Assembly (NCBI GenBank): GCA_017461625.1
Contig: JAFTXJ010000017.1
Span: forward strand, 78,036-142,035
Source: Clostridia bacterium
Lineage (GTDB): Bacteria > Bacillota > Clostridia > Oscillospirales > Acutalibacteraceae
Reading direction: 5' to 3'
Length of the DNA stretch: 64,000 nucleotides
Shown here: piece after piece, positions 55,344-63,433 of the stretch
How positions within the stretch are numbered: the first letter of the stretch is position 1
How the letters are laid out: each line of letters begins with the position of its first letter
Translations under genes and position numbers: made by a program
Notes under the pieces: generated by a model
The model's database searches: none
What the model was told of the DNA's origin: nothing
What the model saw: the letters and a program-made list of their open reading frames with translations, nothing else

Positions 55344-56993
55344 ATGAAAGCTTTTGGATTATCTGAGGCTGTGAGCAACATAAAAAGCAATTGGCTTTTT
55401 ATGCTTTCGGCAATTGCTTTTTTCTGTTTAAATATACTGTTGACAATTGAAAATGTCATTGCGGTTGCACTTGCAATTATTTTTTGTTTTTTGTTTTCAA
55501 TAAAAAGCACATCTGTTTTCATGACTATAAAAACATCTTCTTTTGCTGCTGTTGCAGTTTCATTTTTAACAGCTGTGGGAGTCTGCTTGAGAAGCGGCAT
55601 GCATTTTTATGAAATATGGTCTGTTTCTTCAATGATAAAATCTTTGGAAGAGATGCTTCCTGTTTCTGTTAACATTCCCTTTGTTATTGCTGTTGTAGGA
55701 GCAGTGTTTTCTGTTTTTGCTGTTTTTGTTTGTGTTTTGCTTTTTTGGAAAGAAATGAAACAGATTGCTGATTGTAACGGAATATTCAGCAATATAAAAA
55801 TTGCAGAAATTATAGTTTATTCAGTTTTGTTTTTTGCCTTTGCATTGTTAACGGTAATTTCTTTTTTAAAAACAGACGCATTTTATGCAACCGAACACAT
55901 CTATGATGTGATTTTTACAAGTGATTCTCCGACTTTGGTTAAAGGCAATGCTTATCTGACTCTCTATCATACAGAGAATGACATAAGACAACCTCTGTTT
56001 GCTGTTTTTTCTGCTCCGTTTACGGGTATGCCTTATCTTTTGGGTAAGCTCTTTGGTGCAAGTGCAAGTGTTGAAGCTATTTTGCTAAACATAGCCCAGC
56101 TTATTATGCTTTTTGCGGCAAATTTTGTAGTTGCAAAAATGCTTGAATTTGATGCACCTAAAAGAATTTGTTATATGGTTGTTTCCTGTTGTACATATAC
56201 CGTGTTGCTGTTTTCGATGATGATGGAACAGTACATAGTTGCTTATTTTTGGCTGGTTTTATGTGTGTTTCTTATTTGTGAAAGCCAAAAGACATCTCAG
56301 CTTGCCTTTTGGGGAACAGGCGGAACATTGCTCACGGGAGCCGTTCTTTTGCCTTTTATGTCAACCCGTTCTCCGTTTAAGGATTTCAAGAAATGGTTTT
56401 GTGAAACCTTTAAGTATGGTTTAGGCTTTATTGCATTTATCTTTGCTTTTGGAAGAGCCGATATTTTTTTGAATCTTGTTGAGAAATATAACCGTTTTAA
56501 TTATTTTTCAGGCCACAGCATTTCTTTTACGGATAAGCTTGTGATGTACTCCTATTTTGTAAAGAACTGTTTTGTAGCCCCTGATGCAGGTGCGGATTTT
56601 GTATCAGCAGGTCACATCTCGTGGCAAATGAGTCAACCACAGACGTTTGATTTTATTGGTATAGCCATTTTTACTTTGGCAATTATCAGTGCAGTTTTAA
56701 ACCGTAAGAAAAAAAGCTCATTGTTTGCAATCGGTTGGATAGGCTTTTCTGTGATCATGCTTGTTTTTCTCGGTTGGGGCACTAAAGAAAACGGACTGAT
56801 TTTATACGCATTATATTTTGGGTGGGCTTATCTTATACTCGTTTTTCAATTGTTTGAAAAGATTGAAGAAAAACTTAAAATTAAGTTTATAACGCCTGTT
56901 TTGAGTTTTACTTTTTGCATTGTAATGCTAATTATTAATATTCCGGCGATTAAAGAAATGCTTGATTTTGCTACAACTTATTATCCTGTATAA
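55344..56993 (+). CDS. Polytopic membrane protein, possible GT-C glycosyltransferase
   Basis: 549 residues with about a dozen membrane segments and a loop 'TLYHTENDIRQPLFAVFSAP' reminiscent of GT-C enzymes that use polyprenyl-phosphate sugars. No diagnostic motif is certain. It lies 12 bp before a DPPR-synthase-like gene, so it may use the decaprenyl-phosphate pentose made there. The ribosome site is weak, and translation may couple to the preceding flavodiiron gene (16-bp gap). Confidence 0.6.
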   Translation: MKAFGLSEAVSNIKSNWLFMLSAIAFFCLNILLTIENVIAVALAIIFCFLFSIKSTSVFMTIKTSSFAAVAVSFLTAVGVCLRSGMHFYEIWSVSSMIKSLEEMLPVSVNIPFVIAVVGAVFSVFAVFVCVLLFWKEMKQIADCNGIFSNIKIAEIIVYSVLFFAFALLTVISFLKTDAFYATEHIYDVIFTSDSPTLVKGNAYLTLYHTENDIRQPLFAVFSAPFTGMPYLLGKLFGASASVEAILLNIAQLIMLFAANFVVAKMLEFDAPKRICYMVVSCCTYTVLLFSMMMEQYIVAYFWLVLCVFLICESQKTSQLAFWGTGGTLLTGAVLLPFMSTRSPFKDFKKWFCETFKYGLGFIAFIFAFGRADIFLNLVEKYNRFNYFSGHSISFTDKLVMYSYFVKNCFVAPDAGADFVSAGHISWQMSQPQTFDFIGIAIFTLAIISAVLNRKKKSSLFAIGWIGFSVIMLVFLGWGTKENGLILYALYFGWAYLILVFQLFEKIEEKLKIKFITPVLSFTFCIVMLIINIPAIKEMLDFATTYYPV

Positions 56994-57005
56994 GGAGATA
57001 TCGGA

Positions 57006-57866
57006 ATGAAAAACTATTTAAAACTCATGAGAGTACATCATTACATTAAAAATCTGCTTGTGTTTGCGGCGTTGGCTTGCAGCGGTCAGTTTTTTAATAA
57101 AGAAAAATTACTTTCAGGCACTTTAGCTTTTATTTCTTTTTGTATGATTTCATCTGTTGTTTATATCGTTAACGATATACGTGACAGAGAAAAGGACCGA
57201 AAGCATCCCACAAAATGTAACAGACCGATTGCGTCCGGAAAGGTATCGGTCAAAAATGCGTGGATTGTAGCCTGTGTACTTTTTATTGTTGCTTGTGTTT
57301 GCAATTATTTTGTTTTTAATGCTGCTTCCTCTGTATTGCTCCTTCTCTATTTTTTGCTTAATCTTGCATACAGCTTTGGTCTAAAAAACGTTCCTATTGC
57401 AGACCTTGCAATTCTTGTATCAGGTTTTTTAATAAGGATACTTTACGGTGCAATTGTTACTGATATTGTGATTTCAAACTGGCTTTATCTGACCGTTATT
57501 GCAATTGCTTTTTTCTTTTCTCTCGGTAAAAGAAGAAATGAACTCAAGCAGATCGGAAACGGTGAAACAAGAAAGGTGCTTAAAGCATATCCGATAAACT
57601 TTCTTGACAAGAGCATGAATATGTGCCTTACCCTTGCAAATGTATTTTACGCTTTGTGGAGTATGGATGATAACACAATGGCACACTACAATAATCAATA
57701 CCTTATTTTTACCGTGCCGATAGTTCTTCTTATTACAATGAAATACAGTATGACTATTGAAGGTGAGTCTGACGGAGATCCGGTTGAAGTTTTGCTTCAC
57801 GATAAAGTCCTTCTTCTGCTTTGTGGAGTTTATGCCGCAGCGATGTTTTTTATACTGTACATATAA
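57006..57866 (+). CDS. UbiA-family prenyltransferase, decaprenyl-phosphate phosphoribosyltransferase-like
   Basis: A 286-residue membrane enzyme. 'VNDIRDREKDRKHPTKCNRP' matches the first Asp-rich motif of DPPR synthases (N-D-x-x-D-x-x-x-D), which transfer phosphoribose from PRPP to a polyprenyl phosphate; the following 'IASGKVS' also fits. The second Asp-rich motif is less clear, around 'RRNELKQIGNGETRK'. The closest known role is formation of lipid-linked ribose/arabinose donors in mycobacteria. It ends in a 17-bp stem terminator. Confidence 0.85.
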   Translation: MKNYLKLMRVHHYIKNLLVFAALACSGQFFNKEKLLSGTLAFISFCMISSVVYIVNDIRDREKDRKHPTKCNRPIASGKVSVKNAWIVACVLFIVACVCNYFVFNAASSVLLLLYFLLNLAYSFGLKNVPIADLAILVSGFLIRILYGAIVTDIVISNWLYLTVIAIAFFFSLGKRRNELKQIGNGETRKVLKAYPINFLDKSMNMCLTLANVFYALWSMDDNTMAHYNNQYLIFTVPIVLLITMKYSMTIEGESDGDPVEVLLHDKVLLLLCGVYAAAMFFILYI

Positions 57867-57906
57867 AACCAGGACTGTTTCGTATCTTTCGAAACAGTCC
57901 TGGTTT
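57866..57906. terminator. Very stable bidirectional terminator
   Basis: A perfect 17-bp stem: AAACCAGGACTGTTTCG, 7-base loop, CGAAACAGTCCTGGTTT. It separates the convergent UbiA-type and MATE genes, and both stop codons touch it. Confidence 0.9.
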
Positions 57907-59240
57907 CAGCAATATTTATATTTCTTTTTGTACGCTATAAGGAAGATTATTGAAACGATGAAGCTCAGAATTTCACTGCCTACAAGGGAGAACCATACGC
58001 CGTCAATTTCAAAAAATATCGGCAGAACAAGAATAGAAATTGTGGGAAAAATCAGTGCTCTCAAAAAAGAAATGGCAGCGGAGACGCCTCCGTTATTAAG
58101 TGCTGTAAAAAGCGACGAGGTATACATATTTATGCTCATTATCATAAACGGCAAAGCACAGATTGCAAAGGCTCTGGCCGTAAGCTCAAGAAGAGTCTTA
58201 TCATAGCTTACAAAAACAAGGGCAATTGGCCTTGCCAGCAAAACCCCGGTCACGGTGAGTATAATTCCGCCTACACCGAGGAGAGTCATACTCTTTTTAA
58301 AAAGATTTTTCATCTCTTTGTGATTCTGAGCACCGTAATGGTAGCCCATAATCGGTGAACTGCCTGTGCAGAAGCCCATATAAATAGCAATAAAAACATA
58401 CGCCGCATACATCACCACGCCATAGGCGGCAACACCGTCTTCTCCGGCATATTTTATGAGCTGGAGGTTATATAAAATTCCCGTAATTGAGCCTGACACA
58501 CTTGATAACATTTCAGATGCTCCGTTGGCGCAGGCTTTGAGCATAGGTTTCAGCTCTATTTTTGTTTTAGTGAATCTTAGTGCAGATTTATTGCATTTGC
58601 TCAAAAACCAAATCAGAGGAATAATTCCGCCAACGCATTGGCTCAGCCCCGTTGCAAGGGCGGCACCGAAAATGCCCATATCAAAAACAGCCATGAACAA
58701 ATAGTCAAGCACCATATTTGTTACCCCGGCAAGCACTGTTACCAGCAAACCGAGTTTCGGTTTTTCGGCAACGATAAGATAGCTCTGAAAGGTGTATTGT
58801 GCGAGCATAGCAGTGTTAAAAATCAAAATCGTTCTGCCGTAAACCACGCATTCGTCAATCATCCCTTCAGTTGCACCGAAAAGATAAGACACAGGTCGCA
58901 TAAACACAATACCTAATACCGTGAACACAACCCCGACGATTACCATAATGTAAATCATCATTGTAAAATATCGCTGAGCTTTTTTGGTTTCGCCCTCACC
59001 GAGGGTTTTGGCAACAAGTGCACTTCCGCCCACACCAAACATCGCACCCATTCCGCCGAGCACCATAATAAACGGAAAAATCAGATTAACGGCGGCAAAG
59101 GCAGTTTTGCCCACAATATTTGAAACAAAAAATCCGTCAACAACGCTGTAAATTGAAGTGAAAATCATCATAACAATTGACGGAAAAGTAAATCGTAAAA
59201 GCTTAGAATAGCTGAAGCTGTCTGAGAGAGAAATTTTCAT
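57906..59240 (-). CDS. MATE family multidrug/Na+ antiporter
   Basis: 444 residues, twelve membrane segments in two related halves. 'FTFPSIVMMIFTSIYSVVDG' and 'AAVNLIFPFIMVLGGMGAMF' are typical of MepA-like MATE exporters. It expels cationic compounds using an ion gradient. ATG 59240 follows AAGGAAAA; a longer in-frame reading overlaps the upstream hydrolase. The EEP gene is 12 bp upstream, so the two form an operon. Confidence 0.92.
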   Translation of the reverse strand: MKISLSDSFSYSKLLRFTFPSIVMMIFTSIYSVVDGFFVSNIVGKTAFAAVNLIFPFIMVLGGMGAMFGVGGSALVAKTLGEGETKKAQRYFTMMIYIMVIVGVVFTVLGIVFMRPVSYLFGATEGMIDECVVYGRTILIFNTAMLAQYTFQSYLIVAEKPKLGLLVTVLAGVTNMVLDYLFMAVFDMGIFGAALATGLSQCVGGIIPLIWFLSKCNKSALRFTKTKIELKPMLKACANGASEMLSSVSGSITGILYNLQLIKYAGEDGVAAYGVVMYAAYVFIAIYMGFCTGSSPIMGYHYGAQNHKEMKNLFKKSMTLLGVGGIILTVTGVLLARPIALVFVSYDKTLLELTARAFAICALPFMIMSINMYTSSLFTALNNGGVSAAISFLRALIFPTISILVLPIFFEIDGVWFSLVGSEILSFIVSIIFLIAYKKKYKYC

Positions 59241-59251
59241 TTTTATTTTCC

Positions 59252-59968
59252 TTATTTTTTTGCTTTGAATTCTGCAACAACGGGCAGGTGGTCTGCAATC
59301 ACATCGTGAAGAGTTTCGGCACTCACGCACTCAAGTCCGCGGTAAAAAATATAATCAATTTTCTTAAACGGTTTATCTGAAGGGAAGGTAAGCTCTCTTG
59401 CACCTTCAAAACTGTCGGCAGTGTCAATAAGCCTTTTGCGAATGGGCAAAAGCACCTCGCCGTCAGGCTCAACATTGAAGTCGCCCATAAGAATAACGGG
59501 CATATCTGTTTCGTCAATCAAACGGCAGATAACCTCAACTGCATTTACCCTTTCAAGGTGGGCAAGACCCATGTGGCACACAAGCCAGCAGACATCAACA
59601 CCGTCAACCTCAACCACAGCTTTGATTACACAGCGTGATTCATAATACGTATCCTCACTTTTATCCTCAGGGTCGGGGATAGGAACATTTTCAACACTCT
59701 TTATGGGGTGCTTTGTTAAAATTGCGTTACCGAAAGGATTGTTGCCGTCAATATATGCTCCGAGTCCGAAAAAGCCGTTCCAGCCAAGCTCTTTTTTAAA
59801 GAAAGAAACCTGGTCTGTATATTCCTCATTGTCGCCCTCATTCATAACCTCATTAAGACCGAGGAAGTCGGGGTTAAGTCGGCGAAGCTCCTTTGCAAAA
59901 TAATCAAGGTCAATCACCTGGCGGATGTAATCAGTTGCGTGCTGAATATTAAAAGACATAAATTTCAT
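59252..59968 (-). CDS. Endonuclease/exonuclease/phosphatase family hydrolase
   Basis: A 238-residue metal-dependent EEP enzyme. The motifs are 'FNIQHATD', 'LGLNEVMNEG' (Glu ligand), 'WLVCHMGLAHLERV' (His), 'ILMGDFNVEP' (D-x-N) and 'ADHLPVVAEF' (D-H). The substrate may be DNA, a phospholipid or a phosphoester; no signal peptide, so cytosolic. The start is ATG 59968 after AGAGGTG; the reading frame extends upstream without a better site. Confidence 0.88.
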   Translation of the reverse strand: MKFMSFNIQHATDYIRQVIDLDYFAKELRRLNPDFLGLNEVMNEGDNEEYTDQVSFFKKELGWNGFFGLGAYIDGNNPFGNAILTKHPIKSVENVPIPDPEDKSEDTYYESRCVIKAVVEVDGVDVCWLVCHMGLAHLERVNAVEVICRLIDETDMPVILMGDFNVEPDGEVLLPIRKRLIDTADSFEGARELTFPSDKPFKKIDYIFYRGLECVSAETLHDVIADHLPVVAEFKAKK

Positions 59969-60032
59969 AAAAACACCTCTGCCCGATTGTAACATATTAA
60001 AGATATGTTTGCAACGCTCAGATATCAAAAAG

Positions 60033-60141
60033 CGGAAAGGGAACCCCTTCCGTCAGCTTTTTTCTCGAGCCTTTTTATCTGTTTGTCAAAGTAGTCTTTT
60101 GTAATAATAATCACCCTCAATATTTAATCAATACCGAGGGT
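60033..60141 (-). terminator. Two hairpins after the second LRR gene
   Basis: ACCCTC...GAGGGT (60141-60113) follows the stop at 60159. A second stem, CGGAAGGGG/CCCTTTCCG (60052-60033), is followed by CTTTTTG and looks like the effective terminator. Confidence 0.55.
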
Positions 60142-60158
60142 GTAAGATTCATAAGTTA

Positions 60159-61382
60159 TTAAAGACTTGGGATGAGACTTGTTGCATATTGTAAAATGCG
60201 AAGGGCATCAGCAGAGTTAATAGAGCCGTCTTTGTTAACATCTGCAATTTCTTTTTGTTCTGCTGTAAAAGTGATCAAACCGGTTGCACCTTGAAGAACT
60301 GAAAGAGCGTCGGCAGAGTTGATGGTATTATCATTATTGAGATCACCTATTTTTGCCTTGTTTTCAGAAGGAGCATTGCTGAAAACTTTTGTTGCACTGT
60401 AAAGGCAGTCATTGTATTCATCAATATCAATTTTTTTCCATTGATCCAATGTGCCGCCATAATAAACAGTTGTTAAATTTTCGCAATAGTCGAAAGCACA
60501 GAAATCAATAAATGTTACCGAGGCAGGAATATATACTTCCTTTAAATTTTTATTTGAGCTGAAGCAGTGTATAGGTATGTAGGTAATACCTTCCGGTAAA
60601 GTAACTTTTTCAAGATTCTGACACATATAAAAAGCAGAATAACCGAGAGATTTTACGTTATTAGGAATTGTTATTTCTTTAAGATAAACAGCAAATATAA
60701 AGGCATAATCCTCTATTGCTTTAACTGTAGAAGGAATAGTATAAGTTTCACGCGGATTGGCAATATTATACTGAATTATTTTAGATTTATCTTTATTAAA
60801 CAAAACTCCCGTAGAATCACTTGAAAAATATTTGTTACCACTCTCTACTTTGAAGTTTTCAACGTAACCGCACAAATTCAAAGCCCCAAGATCAATTTGT
60901 TCTACACTTGCAGGCAATGTGTAGGTTGTGTATGGGCTGCTGGAAGGATAATGATATAACGTTGTTTTATTTTTATTATATAATGCTCCGTTACTGTCAG
61001 ATGAATAATTGGTATTGCTTGGATCAACAGTGATTTTGGTCAAGCTTAAACAATAATAAAAAGCCCAATGACCTATATTTTTGATTCCTTTAGGAATATA
61101 AATTTCTTTAAGGTAGTAACATTCAAAGAAAGCGCCCTTGCCGATTGATGTTACACCATCACCGATTTTAACAGTCTCAACATTTTTCCACATATAATTT
61201 TCTTCGTAGCCATAGTCATACATATCGCCGGTGCCTGAAATAACAAGCTCTTTAGTTTCTATGTTATATGTCCAGGTTAGGCTTTCACCACATTTTCCGT
61301 TTGTTGTTTCTGCAGAAGCTGTTAACGGAATTGCTGTAAACAACAATGCTGCAACGATAATTACTGATAATATTTTTTTCAT
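60159..61382 (-). CDS. BspA-type LRR protein with dockerin
   Basis: 407 residues. Signal peptide (to ~24), one 'CGESLTWTYNIETKELVISG' module near residue 33, LRR_5 repeats ('EITIPNNVKSLGYSAFYMC'), two 'YSSDSNGALYNKNKT' inserts, and a C-terminal type I dockerin with twin calcium loops ('GDLNNDNTINSADALSVLQ', 'ADVNKDGSINSADALRILQ'). It shares its module set with the 1747-residue protein but has no Ig domain or hydrophobic tail. It probably docks to a cohesin on the surface. Ribosome site TGGAGG. Confidence 0.93.
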   Translation of the reverse strand: MKKILSVIIVAALLFTAIPLTASAETTNGKCGESLTWTYNIETKELVISGTGDMYDYGYEENYMWKNVETVKIGDGVTSIGKGAFFECYYLKEIYIPKGIKNIGHWAFYYCLSLTKITVDPSNTNYSSDSNGALYNKNKTTLYHYPSSSPYTTYTLPASVEQIDLGALNLCGYVENFKVESGNKYFSSDSTGVLFNKDKSKIIQYNIANPRETYTIPSTVKAIEDYAFIFAVYLKEITIPNNVKSLGYSAFYMCQNLEKVTLPEGITYIPIHCFSSNKNLKEVYIPASVTFIDFCAFDYCENLTTVYYGGTLDQWKKIDIDEYNDCLYSATKVFSNAPSENKAKIGDLNNDNTINSADALSVLQGATGLITFTAEQKEIADVNKDGSINSADALRILQYATSLIPSL

Positions 61383-61516
61383 AAATAGCCTCCAAAAAGA
61401 TTAAAGTTTTGAGTTAAACAAATCCTTCCAAAACTAATTATAAAGCTGCAAGAATTTTTTGTCAACAAGTGATATATCTATAACTTTAGAAAATTTACAC
61501 CAATAATCAAAAAAGA

Positions 61517-61535
61517 TTCCGACTAAATGTCGGAA
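61517..61535 (-). terminator. Terminator of tRNA-Arg
   Basis: TTCCGAC-ATTTA-GTCGGAA on the minus strand, then TCTTTTTTG. Confidence 0.85.
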
Positions 61536-61543
61536 CCTTTTTC

Positions 61544-61618
61544 TGGCACCCCCTGCGAGAATCGAACTCACAACTAACCCTTAGGAGGGGTTTATTATAT
61601 CCATTTAACTAAGGAGGC
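61544..61618 (-). tRNA. tRNA-Arg(CCU)
   Basis: A 75-base cloverleaf including the encoded 3' CCA. The anticodon arm is AACCC-CUCCUAA-GGGUU, so the anticodon is CCU (reads AGG). GTTCGATTC in the T arm is standard. The acceptor stem pairs GCCUCCU with AGGGGGU, with two G-U pairs. No attachment-site duplication is seen nearby. Confidence 0.93.
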
Positions 61619-61710
61619 AGATATTTATATTAACTTTATTACCGCATTATTTTATCAAATGCTTTGGCTATTGTCAACTTAAAATTATACGAAATATGTT
61701 TTTTACATTA

Positions 61711-61739
61711 TTGACACATTTTTTCGTTTGTGATAAACT
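61711..61739 (+). promoter_or_regulatory. Promoter of the PHP gene
   Basis: TTGACA (61711-61716), 17 bp, TAAACT (61734-61739). Confidence 0.75.
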
Positions 61740-61773
61740 GAACTTGTAAATTTTTCCGAAAGGATATGAGTTT

Positions 61774-63291
61774 ATGAGTAAAATATTAAAAAAATCATTA
61801 GCAGCTTTCCTTGCTCTTCTTATGTTTATGATGGGCATGGTTCCCTCTTATGCTGCAGTTGATGCAACGGATGCCAACCTCGCATTTTTTGATATGACCT
61901 ACGGTATCCCTGCTGACCAAAGAGATTATACCATTGAAAATCCCTACAAGGACATTGACTGGGACAAATGGGGCGAATACAAAACCCAGCTCCATTGCCA
62001 CACAACCGCTTCTGACGGATTTTTGACAATCCACGAGTTTGTTCAAGAGCATTATGACCTTAACTATGACATCGTTGCCCTCACCGACCACGGCACAACA
62101 AACCTCGGCTGGAACGTTGCCCCCGAAACAGTTCCTCTTATGAGATTTATCAAAAAAGAAAGAACTCAGATGGCCGACATTATTCCTCTCACCGATGAAG
62201 AATATCAGTCTTACCTCACAGGCACAGCCGAGTCTGACAGAAGAACTCACGAAAACGGTATGCTCGATGTTCCTTACGGCAACGAGCTTAACATGGCTAC
62301 TCCCATTGCTGACTGCCACCTTACCTGTTATTTTTCAAAATACGGTCAGGGTCTTGCAGGCGTTTTTGGTGACTATGAAACACCTACCGAAGAAGTGAGA
62401 AAAGACGGCGGTATCACCTTCCTTTCACACGTTGGTGAATATGTTTATACAGATAAAGACTCCGCAGACCATGTTGGTCAGGTGATTGATGCTTATTACC
62501 CCAATAAGTTTGCACGCTTGTTTATGGATAATGCAGGCTCATCTCTCGGTATGGGTATCAACAGTGCAACTGACGCTCACACCCGTTGCGACAGAATCCT
62601 CTATGACCAGATTCTTCAAAGAACAATTCCCAACGGTGTTGTTCCGTGGTGTAACACCTTTGCCGACTCTCATGACTGGGCTGCTGTAAACGATGCTTAC
62701 ACAATGACCTGGATGGAAAACTTCACAGTGGAAGACTTCCGTGAAAGCCTTGAAAAAGGTCAGTTCTTCTCAATTTCTCACTATTCCAACGGCTATGAGC
62801 TCAATGGTATGCCTGAAATTCCCGGCTTTGTTGAGCAGAAGGTTTATGATGAAAAGCTTTATCTTCTTGACAACACACCAAACGTTTCTAAAGTAACAGT
62901 TGACCAGGAAAATGACTCAATCTATGTTGAAGGCACAAACTTCAATCAGATCACCTGGGTTTCAAACGGTAACGTAATTCTTCGTGAAGACATCACTGAC
63001 GGCAAGGCAACCCTCGACCTTCACCGTGACGATTTGCTTGATGACCCATACCTCTTTGTAAGATTTTATATCACAGGTGAAAACGGCATCTGCTACTCTC
63101 AGCCATTCGTTCTGAATGTTGAAGGCTTCAGCTATGAAGAGGTTGATGTTCCCGAAACTCACGATATTTCAACCTTCCTTCGCGGACTTGTAACAGTTGT
63201 GGATGCTATCTTCTTCAGATTCAATCCTATCATCTGGATCTTCAAGTATTTCGCATTGGGCTATAACCCACTTGAAAGACTTTTCTGGTAA
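61774..63291 (+). CDS. Secreted PHP-domain phosphoesterase-like protein
   Basis: 505 residues. Signal peptide to 'PSYAA'. The PHP domain has 'QLHCHTTASDG' (H74-x-H76) and 'DIVALTDHGTTN', which hold the trinuclear metal site, with later histidines in 'FLSHVGEY' and 'DAHTRCDR'. PHP domains are usually cytosolic, so a secreted one is notable; the substrate may be a phosphorylated glycan or wall component. The C-terminus is a hydrophobic, aromatic tail ('LVTVVDAIFF', 'IIWIFKYF'). Confidence 0.85.
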   Translation: MSKILKKSLAAFLALLMFMMGMVPSYAAVDATDANLAFFDMTYGIPADQRDYTIENPYKDIDWDKWGEYKTQLHCHTTASDGFLTIHEFVQEHYDLNYDIVALTDHGTTNLGWNVAPETVPLMRFIKKERTQMADIIPLTDEEYQSYLTGTAESDRRTHENGMLDVPYGNELNMATPIADCHLTCYFSKYGQGLAGVFGDYETPTEEVRKDGGITFLSHVGEYVYTDKDSADHVGQVIDAYYPNKFARLFMDNAGSSLGMGINSATDAHTRCDRILYDQILQRTIPNGVVPWCNTFADSHDWAAVNDAYTMTWMENFTVEDFRESLEKGQFFSISHYSNGYELNGMPEIPGFVEQKVYDEKLYLLDNTPNVSKVTVDQENDSIYVEGTNFNQITWVSNGNVILREDITDGKATLDLHRDDLLDDPYLFVRFYITGENGICYSQPFVLNVEGFSYEEVDVPETHDISTFLRGLVTVVDAIFFRFNPIIWIFKYFALGYNPLERLFW

Positions 63292-63303
63292 TTGAATAAA
63301 GTT

Positions 63304-63330
63304 AAGGCAGTCCGGCAGGGCTGCCTTTTT
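63304..63330 (+). terminator. Terminator of the PHP gene
   Basis: AAGGCAG-10 nt-CTGCCTT, then TTT. Confidence 0.88.
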
Positions 63331-63352
63331 CACGTTTTGCGGTTAATTTAGA

Positions 63353-63381
63353 TTGACTTTTGCCATTTAAAGTAATATAAT
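63353..63381 (+). promoter_or_regulatory. Promoter of the last LRR gene
   Basis: TTGACT (63353-63358), 17 bp, TATAAT (63376-63381). Confidence 0.8.
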
Positions 63382-63433
63382 CATCACCATATAATGTCAT
63401 ATTATATTTAATATCAAAAAGGAGATGGGTATT

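Noticed and set aside
61544-61618. tRNA-Arg as an integration site for a mobile element
   Set aside because: No integrase gene and no repeat of the tRNA 3' end were found in the window.
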